Part shown: positions 31,855-43,009 of the stretch, piece after piece
Layout: each line of letters begins with the position of its first letter
Position numbering within the stretch: position 1 is the first letter of the stretch
Origin: Rhodocollybia butyracea
Taxonomy: Eukaryota; Basidiomycota; Agaricomycetes; Agaricales; Omphalotaceae
Direction of reading: 5' to 3'
DNA: 64,000 nucleotides
Assembly: GCA_015501585.1 (NCBI GenBank)
Contig: JADNRY010000032.1
Location: 186,001-250,000 of the forward strand
Translations under genes and position numbers: made by a program
Notes under the pieces: model-generated
What the model saw: only the letters and a program-made list of their open reading frames with translations
Database searches by the model: none
What the model was told of the DNA's origin: nothing

Positions 31855-34345
31855 CTACGAATCACTGAACCTCGACTTCAAATCCCACCAGTTCAACATT
31901 TGCCCGTATTTGAGCTTCCCTGTACCAAATGTTTGAGGAAGGATTGCTTCTAAATCTTCTGGGCTGTCGAGCGGTTCAAACCTCATCGAGGTGATATGGG
32001 CGGTGATGCCCAGTGAAAAGCCGCACCGAGCTGATCTGGGAATTTCCGGCATATCCGAGTAGCTCTGGGTAGCGCTGGGCAGGTCTGTGTACAGCTGGCC
32101 AAATGAGGGGCAAATTTTGTTTCAATTCAATCCATGTGAGAGATATTCTGAATAATCGAGTTCGAGTTTGAGCTAGTAGCGCCGTGTGCAACTTTTGAGC
32201 TCAAGTATTCAAGTTAGTCTTTCGCTTTGTCTTTGTCGCTCCAACTCAGAGTCCCAAATTTCCGGCCCGGCCCAACATGTGATAAGCTTCGACACTAAAA
32301 AAAATTCCATCGCTCTTTCTCTCTTCACTGCCATTTCAACTTCTCCAAGTTAAGGCTCTGTGCAAGCTGGCTCAAATTCTCGAGATTTACTCTTCAACAT
32401 ATCCTCAACCCACTTTAAACTCTTGACTCAAGCATGGATTCATTGGGCTAGGCTATTCCCAAGGTGAGCTATTTTAACCTTTTCTTGAATAATCTCTTGA
32501 ACAATTTTTTTTTTTGATTAGCTCTCGCTGGTTCGTTGATGTCGTATCACGCTGGTACGCCGCATTCTACCACTTTCATCTTTTCCTCTATACGTCAAAG
32601 GTGAGCTATCTTTACTTATTCTTTGGAGCTCGGTCTTTGGATAACCTTCTCTCGCTGTAGCCTGTTAGCCTCTCAGAGTTGTTTCAACAAGTCAATATCC
32701 CACTGTGCCAACATGTCATATAACACTTGTAACCATGCACTGTAGATGTAGCACTGCCCTTACACATGTTTCTCTGTAGTCAGCTTAATGTATGTATATG
32801 TAGTATGTGTCGTATTTGTACGTATTCGTAGTAGTTGATATCTCAATACATTCACTCAGATTATCCCAGACCATCATAATTTCAGTAATATGTAATGAGT
32901 ATTATGTGCAGCTAAGCCCAGATGATCCCAGATGATCCCAGAGAAACTCAATTGTATAGAAAAACCAAATTTTCATTTTCAGTGTGATTTTGGTCAGATA
33001 TACCCAGATATACCCAGACCAGCCCAGACCACAACATAGGAAACGGCCAAATTCTGGGATTATCCGCAAGACGGATAATCCCAGTTCATCCCAGATATTC
33101 CCAGCACATGTCGGCACATGTCAGCTCAGGCCGGCAGGGGTTTTCACTGGGGGTGATGAGCTGGAGAGATGGCATAGAAGTAATGAGGTTCAGAAGTATA
33201 CTGTCTATTATTTCAAATCGATCAACAGTGGTAAGATTCTCTTGGAAAGCGAAAGTAAGGTGGAGGAGCTGAAGCGGTACGCTTTTGTCTACGAGCCAAT
33301 GTGCCATTGTCTCGAATTCTGAGCAAGCTCCAAACATGAGCTGAAGATGGCTCAAGTTTAAAACCGCTGGAGCGTCTAGTACGGCGTCTATACCTGAATA
33401 AGGAATCAAATTAGCGTGTTTCATGAGGGACAGTGTACTATGCATACCATGATACCTCCAGGATTCTACGCCTATTGACAGGCTGGCTAGTCTGCTACCG
33501 CAGTTCATGAGAACAGCCCTCTGCCCCACATCCAATGACGTGGATGACACTGCAATGCTAACGCATCCAGCTGAGTGATCGTAAAGTAGCGTGAAAGGGA
33601 TATAGCCACTCGTTCAAGTTCGGGATCGTTGCATGCTAGATATAGCCTCTTTAGAGATGGTTTTGTTGCGAGAGGTGTAACAGCGAGAGACAACGACCCT
33701 TCAACCTGATAGTCGAGATTTTCGGATGCAACCGTTGCCGAATGTAAAACAAGGGTGTGTAAGTAATTGCTTCAGAGAGGCGATGATTGAGAAAAGGGTA
33801 TCCCAGGAAGGTGCTTCAAGACTGCAGTTTTCGATAGCAAGATGCTGCAGAAATGGATTTATCTGGATGAGACGTATAAGACGGGGAAGACGCCATTTCT
33901 GTCCTGTCTGAACATCAATGTCCGAGTCGTTATGTGCGAAACGGAGCTGAAGTGAATGCAATTTAGTGAAAGGTAAATCCTCTGGAATCTCATCCGTCTT
34001 TGAAATGATAGATCTAGAGAAAAGGCTGAGAGTAAGTGTACGAACAGAGGACACAATGAGGGGTTTCTGGATTATGATAGACCGGAAGATGGCTAAGTAG
34101 TTGGGTAGTGAGAGAGCGTCGTTGCCCAAGTCGCTGCCACTCTTCCATGCAAGGTTAAAAGAGCTAGAGCTCTGGTAGTTAAGAGATGCTCCGGAATGCC
34201 CGTGTAGTAACTGGATTGTAGAGAAAAGGTGATAGCGAGACCTCCGTAGAAATGAACGATGCGCCAGCGAAAGCAACTTTAGGTCTGCCTTCGACGGCAC
34301 GAAGTCCACAAACAGATCAACGAGTTCCTGAGGAAATGCAATCAT
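31855..34345 (-). pseudogene. F-box-like / LRR gene copy 3, split by a transposable element
   Basis: The start is MIAFPQELVDLFVDFVPSK at 34345, and the body parallels copy 1 (HRSFLRRSRYHLFSTIQLL, LIRLIQINPFLQHLAIENC). A 4-base insertion after ASLKQL (about 33760) shifts frame; a second shift lies near 33530. The conserved intron (GTATGCATAG...TTATTCAG) remains. After SMPSLQLIT the gene is interrupted by the element at 32009-33151 and resumes with HITSMRFEPLDSPEDLEAIL, PQTFGTGKLKYGQMLNWW. With insertion and frameshifts it cannot make a normal product. Confidence 0.78.
32009..33151. mobile_element. non-autonomous DNA transposon with TIRs and 7-bp TSD
   Basis: The ends are CCCAGTGAAAA and TTTTCACTGGG. 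The flanks are GGTGATG at 32002-32008 and 33152-33158, a perfect 7-bp direct duplication. The two uninterrupted paralogues (18745, 21960) show one copy of the equivalent site, so insertion boundaries are certain to the base. Subterminal regions are rich in CCCAGA/TCTGGG words. No transposase frame exists in its 1,143 bp. Two intron-like segments with good donors and acceptors (GTGAGCT...GATTAG at about 32463-32520 and GTGAGCT...TGTAG at about 32600-32660) suggest a captured or transcribed non-coding sequence. Superfamily not assigned. Confidence 0.85.
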
Positions 34346-34603
34346 CCTCAATCTGTAGACTGTTTTTTTAACAGTTATAGAGACAGTAAACGGAAGAGCT
34401 ACCTTTGCCGTCAACTCGTTCAACACGAACTCAGTTACCGGCGCCTATCAGCTGTTGTTTGAGTACCTGGCACGCATACCATAGAGCTCGTAGAATACAG
34501 CACTGAAAACATTCAACATAGGATCGAAACAACGCCGATCTTGGCCAACACAACCCAGAGTATGCGTGCACACACATGGAAAGAAGTACCCAGTACCCAG
34601 TAT
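34346..34603. other. spacer between F-box copy 3 and the PP2C gene
   Basis: 5' region of F-box copy 3 on one side and 3' end of the phosphatase on the other. No features. Confidence 0.4.
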
Positions 34604-36213
34604 TCAACTACGAGGGAACAGTCGATACACAACTACAGTAACATCATCTATATACATATCTTCTCCACTTTCATCTGCTATAAGGTGTGCACTAAGCTTC
34701 ATCGGTATCGTCCTGTTGAGTAGATTATACATTAGAGCAAAAGATTCGTTATTCTCTATCTCTCGGGAAGTAATCAAGCAGCCTGAACTTGGAAAAGCAC
34801 TGAGAGGATCAAGAGGTTGGCCAAGCAGTGTCCCGATTACATCTACTGGTGTAAGTGCGTCACGGTGTTCATCTTCGTGTGTGTGTAAAGGTCTTTTGTT
34901 TAAAGCTACTGAAAGAGTATATGCCAAGGTCTCAAGACCATCAGAGTAGATGAGCACCGCAGGATCCTCGTCGGGCTCAAAGGTCCCCAAGTCGACAAAC
35001 GTAACGAATGGGTCTGCGATCACGTATGGTGGGGTGCGGCTGTACTTGAGCACGTTCTCAACAGACTTCATCGCGGTGGATGGGACTTTGGAGAATAGGG
35101 CGGTGGTGTAGGAGCGGTGGAGTTTGTACATGTAGTCGCCGAAGGCTGTATAAGTGTAAGTATGTAATGGAGAAGTGGTGGGATAGGGGTGATAAGGACT
35201 GCGTAAGTGTATAATTTTAGTGTGGCGATAAACGACGCACCGCGGGTCATGCTAAGAGTCCCAAAAATACGCTCGCCGTCATTGAGCCAGATAGTTTCTC
35301 GTTCTTGAGATGGGTGATCCATCGAGACACGATGGTATTCCCGAGGGTCCTGCCCCGTGTGATGTCTGTTCAGAAGAACAGACTTCCGTTTATTACTGGA
35401 TGGTATTTTGGTAGAAAAGACTATGTGTATTGGTAAGAAGTAAGAAGAGGGAGGTGAATAGAACATTGGAATCAATGATAGAAGCAAATTACCTACCTAC
35501 TGAGGAGTCCCCAACGGAGCATACCCACATCCGATTTTCCGATTTATCTACCAGCACTGCTGCCATCGTTGATCCACATCGCGCACGCGCAATCACTTCT
35601 TTGTTGGCTTCATAAAGTCCGGAAACTCTCTTATCATCAGCTAGCTCCTTCGAGTCTAGGTTTTGCAGTATCGCCTTGACGGCATTCCCTAGTTCGTTGT
35701 CGAACGCGCGCACTTGCCGTGTTAAGAATTCCGATACTGATTTCTCGGTGAAGACGTTGCGGGTGGTAGCGCTTGAATCACCGGTAGTATTGGTGTCGGT
35801 GTTGGGTTGTGATATCATTGTAGATCGTGATACCGAGAAACAACTATCTTCGAAACCCTGATTCGAGGATGAGAAAGTACGCTCCATGGATGTTCTGATA
35901 TAGGAAGGAAAGTAGCGCTCCAGATAATCTGCGGTTGTTGAACCTCCGTGACCTACGAAAGAAAGTCAGTGTGCCACTCGCTCTCGGAACGACAGCTAGT
36001 GCTGATATACTACATACCATCAAAGACCGCTATAAACTGCCATATATGCCCGCCGAGCTCCCACTCTTCTGAGATCGAGAATCGATCCTCGTTTGGGGTT
36101 CCACGGAATTGAGCAAAGGTTATACCGGGTCCCGAAGCGTCTGTACTGAAACTGCATTTCGCAAGGAAAGCACGTGCGGTGGAGTCCGACTGGCATGGGG
36201 TGGTGGCAAGCAT
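34604..36213 (-). CDS. PP2C-family Ser/Thr phosphatase (pyruvate dehydrogenase phosphatase-like)
   Basis: This is a metal-dependent protein phosphatase. The start, MLATTPCQSDSTARAFL at 36213, leads to RGTPNEDRFSI and, across an intron, FIAVFDGHGGST, the metal-binding core with the Asp and Gly of DGHGG. Further motifs in order are GSTMAAVLVDKSENR, VCSVGDSSV, GTLSMTRAFGDYMYK, AVLIYSDGLETLA and the final IDDVTVVVYRLFPRS, whose Asp completes the metal site. The HHTGQDPREYHRV and NDGERIFGTLS stretches resemble the fungal PDP1-like branch rather than classic PTC1, so a mitochondrial substrate is possible; the N-terminus is not strongly presequence-like, so location is open. Five or six exons. The frame is intact and it is the only undamaged conserved gene between 24 and 46 kb. 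Confidence 0.82.
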
Positions 36214-37194
36214 GATGAAATGGATGAAAAGAGAGAGAAAGAGATGTAGAGTGAGAGATAGTGTTTAGTGGAAACCAAACTGGTTAAAACGTTAACCATC
36301 GAGGCATGTGAAGATGATGATGATAAAAAAAAAAACGTTGCGCTGCCTCGTTGCGTATTGCGGGAACCATTCAAAGGTCAAAACAGACTAAGAACGAAGC
36401 TCCGAAAATAATGCCAATGGCATGCATCAAAATGATCTGCGCACGATGATAGAACCCCAGCACAGGCTACAGTTGACCGAAAAAGACCCCAACTCACAAT
36501 CGTAGATATTTCGCTTGGCAGTAAAACTGTTTGACAAAGGACGGCCATAGCCAGTATAGCAAGGGTCCTAGCCTCATCGTCCTAGGCATCGAAAACGCCT
36601 CGTCCGCCGCCTGTATACATCACTGTGCAACAGCATCAATTTGGAGTGCGGATTTGCGGACAGTTGGGGTATGATCGCTGGCCTGGATACTTGGAGACAA
36701 CTGATCCACAGCAGAGGCACAAAAGTCTCCTTCGACTATACTGGGCAGTACGAAAGAGAACTTGATAGATGGGTGTTCAAACGTTCAACGTTCAATTGCT
36801 AGGGCCTGGTCAAGGAGCAGAGATACATCTTGGGAATCTAAAAAGAACTTGTACAAAAACTATAGCTGCGATCGTAGGGCCAATGTAGATGCCTTTTATA
36901 GCGGTTTCAGCTGCGTTGGCGGCGATTTTGATACCTGCTTCGCCGGTGCCCGAGTTTTGTTCTGGATTCACCCCAGCGACTTCCGGCAGCGGCTGCAGAG
37001 CAGAGATACCGGAAGCAACAACCACAGTATTAATTCAATGATGAAAATAAGCGCTCCGGCCCGTCGGACCAAACAACGATATCAACACCGCCTGACTTCG
37101 AAGCCTGTTCTCTCACCCATCTCCTGCAATATTCAAGCTCCCTACGCGTACAACTCTTGACTCTGATGACGATATTGGTCTGAAACCATTACCG
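36214..37194. other. intergenic, nothing firm
   Basis: This is the promoter side of the phosphatase, then sequence without coding character. Short frames near 36762-37160 have no recognisable motif. No SSP promoter module is present before the SSP4 relic. Confidence 0.45.
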
Positions 37195-37740
37195 GTGGAA
37201 CGAACGGGTTCAGGCGAAAGAAGGAGAAGGAAAGAATGGGCCAAAAACGCCAAGAGTCGATGCTGGTTTCACCTACAAGTGTCAAGGCGATCTATTAGTA
37301 TTGGGACGATGATCATAGAACATAAGAATGCGCTTGGTCCAACTCAAAATTTCAACCCCTCGTCCTTCCTTTATTACGAGCTCTTTGGAGGCAAACTCTG
37401 TGGTCCCCGCCGGAAACGTTATGGATATGTCCTGGAGAATCAGAACAAAATGTTTAGTTCACTTATCGCTGCCGAGTCGGATACACTGCTAGTTGGCGAG
37501 GTCCATATACCCTTACCTTGGGAAGAAGGCGATTCCAACGTCGATTCCAACGTCCTCCGTCGTGAATATTTCACCTTTTTGACGGTATTTCTGCCAGTCA
37601 AAGCGTGGATGGGCCACCAGAAATCTAATCCCCGCCGTGACCGGCTCAGCAATGTTGTCCAAAAGGCTTTGGATCACATTACCAACAGAACGACATTCGC
37701 AAGCCTCATGATCATCGGAGCACTTGGAAGAATAGAATAA
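37195..37740 (+). pseudogene. SSP4 relic lacking signal-peptide exon and promoter
   Basis: The family region FLYYELFGGKLCGPRRKRYGYV (split here as FLYYELFGGKLC and GPRRKRYGYV) parallels SSP5's VYYELYGGFC and CFGYVVTP. KMFSSLIAAES and FLTVFLPVKAWMG are the later family blocks, and the frame ends GALGRIE at 37740. The open frame upstream (MERTGSGERRRRKEW) is not family-like. No signal-peptide exon or promoter module lies within 1 kb, so this is a 5'-truncated copy; a new start could still give a cytosolic protein. The 3' motif TTATTCCCAAATTTG (37789-37803) remains. Confidence 0.65.
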
Positions 37741-39064
37741 GATATAGGAAACTAACGTTATGAATCGATACAATACTTGTAATTTACCTTATTCCCAAAT
37801 TTGCCGTCGCGCACCATCACATCTTTTCTCTGTCTTCCCTTTTTCTCTCACCTGTTTGCTCCGCCCATTATCGATGTCTTCGTATCCTGTTTATTGTACA
37901 TTTCTCACTCCTTTTGTCTTCTTCAGTATTCTCGTGTTCGTCTGGCATTGTTCTGTAGTCTTCCGTCCCGGTCGTGTCCAGTTGAAGGAGATGTACACTT
38001 GGACAAGTATACCGTGGAACGAAGTAAATTTACCTAAATTTACGCATACGACCCCTCAGTATATGACGCAGTGGCACCCACAGATTGCACGAAGGCAGTT
38101 CAGCTCTGGACCGCAGTACTTCAAATGAGGAAAAGCTGAAGCTAAAGAGCAAAACTGCATGCGCTAACTGGGATGACACAAAACCTTCAAGCGCGTTGAA
38201 CGTTGAAACAGAAGATCATGATAAAATCCAGCAAAATGTACAAGCGCCTATTGTCCACACGTTTAGCGCTTTAGACCAACGACCAAATCCTTCTAGCAAA
38301 CTTTCATGCCTACGGTACCAAACCGCTGCTCAGTCTCGACGTTGCGCGACGGTACGGCGAGTATTGATCACGGCATCGTGGAGACTGTGCATCCCAGGCA
38401 TGTATGTGGCGTGATACGTCAAAAACAAAATCATACATGAACGCGAGGGTCCTCCGTTAAAAGTATGCCAGTTGTGAGCGATCATCATTCCCCTTCTCTT
38501 CAACCTTTACTAGCCATCCTAGCCATGTGAACTCTACTCAGTATCGGTTAAAGAGCAAGTCCACCCGAATCAAAGCTGGGTACTGTATCCCTTTCTCTCC
38601 AGGCATATCTTGAAGTCAAATATCAACTCACATGCTCCTTTGACAGGCTATGACTCTCCCGTTACTCCTGAATGCTACCCACCTTCTCAGCCCGCGATGT
38701 ACATCCTCAGCTTCATGGTCGACAAGAGGTTTCTCCTACAACATATGTACTTCTCGTCTCTATTCCCGTCACTACTACTGATGCTCTTACTGTCGCTATC
38801 TTCGTCTTTCTATGTCGTCAGGTATAACCAGTATGGCGCGATATGCGAGAAGAATATTTCAATGGGAAAAGAATGTCACTATAGAGCACTTGCTATCATA
38901 TGGTTTCCTACCTCATAGTCTCTAAATCTTAGCACCTCCCTGGCCAGTGTGAGTATAAGGAGGGCTTAGGGAGGGCTACTTAGGGAAGTCCAGTGAAAAG
39001 CCTTGAAAAGCAGGTGCAAATCAGGATCAGCCTATCGACCAGGGTCACGTCCTATACCCTTGTT
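37741..39064. other. spacer with a duplicated hydrophobic-coding fragment
   Basis: No gene is supported. The stretch 38725-38905 (GTACTTCTCGTCTC... TAACCAGTATGG... ATATGGTTTCC) is repeated at 41510-41720, each time a few hundred bp before an SSP promoter. The frame at 38085-38414 has no motif. Confidence 0.5.
38725..38905 (+). repeat. spacer repeat, copy 1
   Basis: This is paired with 41510-41720. The later copy encodes AIYALLVSVLVIISTLAVAI, a clear hydrophobic helix; this copy is frame-broken. It may be a relic of a small membrane protein gene carried along with the SSP unit. Confidence 0.5.
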
Positions 39065-39273
39065 GTTTCATAAATTAGCAATACTCGATAAACATCTTTC
39101 TGTGGCAACTCATCATATCCACATATGGCCAATGTGTCGAGGATATAAACGAGCTGAAAGAGCAAACACTTCCCCAAACTGCTGGTTCAGTCCACTCGTC
39201 TCGTGCTGCTTTGTCGCCAGCATCTCACCCCCAATGCTCCTCTCGCAACAACAACATCTACTTATCTCCCTCA
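39065..39273 (+). promoter_or_regulatory. SSP promoter module (copy 5)
   Basis: TTTCATAAATTAGCAATACT, CATATCCACATATGGCCAAT, GGATATAAACGA (TATA-like) and CCCCAAACTGCTGGTTCAGT (39173-39192) keep the shared order. Confidence 0.64.
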
Positions 39274-40051
39274 ATGCTCCTAACACATCACTCGCTGGGT
39301 TTCGTTCTCCTTGCGTTCCTCATTTCCCCTGCGCATGCTGCGCCAACGCCGGTGAGGCATACATTCTCATGCATGCCGCATCGATTCTCATGCATGCCGC
39401 ATCGATTCTCATGCATGCCGCATCGATTCTCATGCATGCCGCATCGATTCTCATGCATGCCGCATCGATTCTCATGCATGCCGCATCGATTCTTTATTGA
39501 CCTTTCTACAACTAGACCCGATATATAGCGCACACGGTTGATGTCAACGGTAAACCAGTACGAGTTGCACTCGAAGCGCAGAAACACATCACAAAGTCCG
39601 TCGAGGCCATGGGGGAGAAAAAAATGAGAACCCCGAATCCGAAAGTAGCATATCTGAACTCGGCGGATCCGATAAACAGTTCGACGCATCGATCACGGTT
39701 TATTACGAGCTGTATGGAGGCTTCTGCGATCCTCCCCGGAAATGCTTTGGATACGTCGTCACCCCAGCGGTTCATAACGTTCAGCAAGCTGTGTTTGGTT
39801 CACTCGTTGCTGGCAGAGACGGGAAAAGAGTCGGCAATATCCAGATACCAATACCTTTTGGGGTTTCCACCGAACCGCAGGCTACGGCAGATCGCTTTTT
39901 TTTTGAGAACTTTGTGCCGATAAAAGATTGGGTGATGGGCATGCTTCCGGGCGAGGCTTGGGGAGGACTTATGATAGGAGTACTTAGGCCATCTGGAGGT
40001 TCGGGTAAAAGCGGCCACCCCTGGTGGAAGCTGTGGAATGAATTGGGATAA
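39274..40051 (+). CDS. small secreted protein SSP5, with an apparent frameshift
   Basis: Exon 1 (39274-39351) encodes the signal peptide MLLTHHSLGFVLLAFLISPA with an AHAA/P site. The intron (39352-about 39513) is three times longer than in paralogues because of a six-unit 21-bp repeat. Exon 2 begins TRYIAHTVDVNGKPVRVAL and runs in one frame to about 39640, while the family core VYYELYGGFCDPPRKCFGYV (about 39700-39760) and the rest, VFGSLVAGRDG and ENFVPIKDWVMG, lie in another. The frames overlap with no stop at the run of seven A at 39615-39622, the likely site of a one-base change. Either a young pseudogene or a sequencing error in the homopolymer. Confidence 0.66.
39364..39489 (+). repeat. 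six tandem 21-bp units inside the SSP5 intron
   Basis: The unit is CATGCATGCCGCATCGATTCT, repeated six times almost perfectly. Other SSP introns have one related unit (CATACATGATGCATCGATTCT). As 21 is a multiple of three, an unspliced transcript stays open through the array and would add FSCMPHR repeats. Confidence 0.88.
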
Positions 40052-41449
40052 TTTTTGGCCAGTTTCGGAAGGTATTTAGCAGTGTTAACGTTTACTACAT
40101 ATTTAGCTCAGAAGGATAACTATTACAGTAATAGATGAGTCAGATTTTGAACGACTTTTGGGTGATTTTTGAACTCGACAAGTAGTGATTTATGGTAAGC
40201 ACATAGCTCTCTATATCCTTCTATATCTCTTCGAAGTATCAACTCAAGATTTGCCCATGGCCCATAACTGGGCTGGAAATGAACAGTGATCTAAAGCCCT
40301 AGAATGGAGTGGAGACGGACTTGGCATATGGGAAGTTATCTTTTGTAGTGCTGTTAACAAGTCATGGATTTGTCTAGGTGCCATATGATAAATCTACCCA
40401 GTCTTGTACGACGGTGGCTGGTAGAAGAGACTGGAGGACGGCGTATATGTAATTAGTACCTTGAACTGGCGTCTCCAGCCTCATGCACATGGTCGGCAGA
40501 GGGTACCGTTGGCGGGAAGTGCAAGGAAGAAATTAATTTTGCATTGAGCATTTACACTTCGGCCGATGTTATTATGTACTATGTACCTGACCTCAAGCAA
40601 CCTCAAGGCAGTTGAGATACCATTAAAAGGTTTATTTCTGCATTAATAAAGACATCAGGTGTGATACCTTGATGATTTTTTGAACCTGTATACATGCATA
40701 CAGCCCATACTTGCTCATCAGCCATATCTAGAAGGAACAAAAGTTCAGATAGTAAACCCTCCGGCCCCAGGGGAAGGAACACGGATGGTGCCGACACGAT
40801 AAGATAAACTACCGGCGTTACCGTCCGAAAGTAAGGCGCAGATGTCCTCTTGTGCGAACGTCTGCAAGAGGCCTTAAGTATGTTAAGTAGTACTCCCTAA
40901 GACAATAGATAGTAAGGCGATTTGCCTGGGCTTGTCCCGGCGCGTGGGCGCGTGGAAGAAAAACGCGACGGTAGCTACCAGTTGGCTACCAGGAGTAAAT
41001 CGATTTTCGGGAGGTCGGGTGGGAAGCGAAAATCGTTGAAAGCCGGAAGCAGAGAAGATATCGTTCACGCAATATCTATACTAATCTTATCCTTAGATAA
41101 GACGCTACACGGAACATACTTAAGTAGTACTTTGATGTTACTGATGGCAGAGAAACTCGGGCTAATCCAGAAATCTACATGCATACCTTCAAGGGTTGGC
41201 CCAGGCGCTCCGCAGCAAGGCCTGGCCCAAGGCGTCTATGTAAATTTTTTAACTTTATGGCTTGAAGACGAAAAAGCTAACACTTGGCTTACAAGAACGG
41301 CTATTTCTGACACACCTTGCCTATAGGTCTGCAATATCTAGTTAGAAACTCATAGAGACTGGTCCTGACCATCACTCAACACTCCGTAGTTGCCCGGTCT
41401 AGGCCGGCCTCACTCAGTAACAGAAGCACTGAGCCGAAGTCAAACGTCG
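40052..41449. other. intergenic with one doubtful ORF
   Basis: The only frame of note is 40922-41326 (+, 134 codons; basic N-terminus, then a hydrophobic ISILILSLDKTL stretch). No family motif, promoter or splice support is seen, so it is not called as a gene. Confidence 0.45.
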
Positions 41450-41720
41450 GATGAAAGTAATTTCTTCCTTGCACTTCCCGCCAACGTTAAGAGGGTTACC
41501 GCTGCAATATATGCACTTCTCGTCTCCGTGCTTGTCATTATTAGTACTCTTGCCGTCGCCATCTGCGTGGTCCTTCTACCATGGAATCAGGTACAACCAG
41601 TATGGTATCAAGACCAAGAGCAGCTACCTTCCTGATTTAAAGGCTGGCACGATGTCCGAAAAGAGTATTTCAAGAGGGGAAAAATGACATTATAGAACAC
41701 TTGCTGTTATATGGTTCTCG
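41450..41720 (+). repeat. spacer repeat, copy 2
   Basis: The partner of 38725-38905. It encodes a hydrophobic segment, AIYALLVSVLVIISTLAVAI, in an 81-codon frame (41390-41635) that starts without a recognisable promoter. Confidence 0.5.
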
Positions 41721-41817
41721 ACGTCGAAGTGCACCGAAAAGCATTATGACGCAAATCAAATATCAGGGTTCCGGGCCTATATCGGAGGCCTATAGAGGGT
41801 GCTGTCGGCTGCTCGTA

Positions 41818-42027
41818 TGTGTTTCATAATTGGTAATATTCGAAATCTTTCTGACCAGAACATCATATACGCATAGTATGTCCAGTACGTCAAGGATATA
41901 AATGAATCGAAAAAACAACTTCACTTCCCCGGACCCTAACTGCTGGTTCAGTTCACTCTTCTCGGGCCTCATTGTCGCCAGCATCCCATATCCAACGTTC
42001 CTCTTACGTGTCTTATCATCTCCATCG
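41818..42027 (+). promoter_or_regulatory. SSP promoter module (copy 6, diverged)
   Basis: GTTTCATAATTGGTAATATT, ATATACGCATAGTATGTCCA, GGATATAAATGA and CCTAACTGCTGGTTCAGTTC (41936-41955) are all present but each has small changes compared with other copies. Confidence 0.58.
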
Positions 42028-42746
42028 ATGTTCCTAACACACTTTACGTTCCTCATTTCCTCTGCGTGTGCTGCGCCAACGCTGGTAAGACAAACATTAC
42101 GCATCAATTCCACTTTATTGACTTTTCCATAACTAGGTTGCCACGTATAAAGTGGAAGTGCTCGACAACTAAGTACGGTAACCCATACATCCTGACGCGC
42201 AAAAGCACACTGACGAATCCATTCTTGAAATGGGGCCGATAATGAATGAGCCGTACGATCCCAAAAAGATACACCATCTGAGCAAGACTGATTCGAAAAT
42301 AACATTAGACGCATTGATCATGCTTCCTTTCAAGCTCGAAGGAGGCAACTTCTGTGCTCCCCGGGAATGCGTCTTCGCCGTCCACGTCACCCCAACAAAG
42401 GATAACGATAAACCTTAGGAAGCCTCAGGACTATGTGTTTAGTTCCCTTATCAGCGGTCCTACACTTACCTGCAAGCTTATAGACGAGGTCCATAAGCCT
42501 TATTTCAGAGACGATGACTAGGACGACGAGAGCAAGGGCAAGGAAATCCTGAATCAGCAATATCTCGCGTTTTTGACGGGTTTTGCGCTGGTGGAAGATT
42601 GGGTGCCTCTGGCTAGCCCTACTATAAGGCTGCTGCTTTGCTTTCCCGGAAGCGAAAGGATCGCCCGGGAGAGTGTGGCGAGGGTGACGACGGTGGAGGG
42701 AAACCAGAGTGATGCTAACCCGAAGGAGCCAAAGAAGGATAACTAA
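42028..42746 (+). pseudogene. SSP6, frameshifted pseudogene
   Basis: Exon 1 (from 42028, MFLTHFTFLISSACAAPTL) has a shortened signal peptide that lacks the usual SLGFVLLA part. The intron with the TTTATTGAC core is kept. Exon 2 starts VATYKVEVLDN and meets a TAA at once; further pieces in different frames are PFKLEGGNFCAPRECVFAV, then DYVFSSLISG, then FLTGFALVEDWVP, ending EPKKDN at 42746. At least two frame changes separate the pieces. The 3' motif (TTTATTCCCATATTTGGTAA, 42752-42771) remains. Confidence 0.74.
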
Positions 42747-43009
42747 CAAGCTTTATTCCCATATTTGGTAACATTGAACGTTGACGTTGAGCGCGTTGAG
42801 CGCTTGAGCTTCCACTGCCTGTTTGACGTGTAGAAGAAGTGAAAAAGTACTCACCGCCTCTACTTCAAAGCCTCTCACCCACTGTCTGGACCTCCTTGTG
42901 ATATGATTGCTGGTACGGTTGGAATACTGTTATACGCTGGGTAGAATTTTGAACCCCACGATGGAATCAGAGTGTCCGATTTGGATTCAACGTGCTGGTT
43001 TGAGGAAGT

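Noticed and set aside
32009..33151. Assignment of the element to the hAT superfamily because of CAGTG ends
   Set aside because: hAT elements make 8-bp duplications; the paralogue comparison fixes the duplication at 7 bp and the ends at CCCAGTG, and there is no transposase.
38085..38414. A plus-strand 109-codon frame
   Set aside because: No motif, promoter, signal peptide or paralogue; in a decayed spacer.
39364..39489. Regular repeats resembling a CRISPR array
   Set aside because: The 21-bp units are directly adjacent without spacers and lie in a eukaryotic intron.
40922..41326. A plus-strand 134-codon frame
   Set aside because: No recognisable domain, no splice or promoter support; kept only as a note on the gap.
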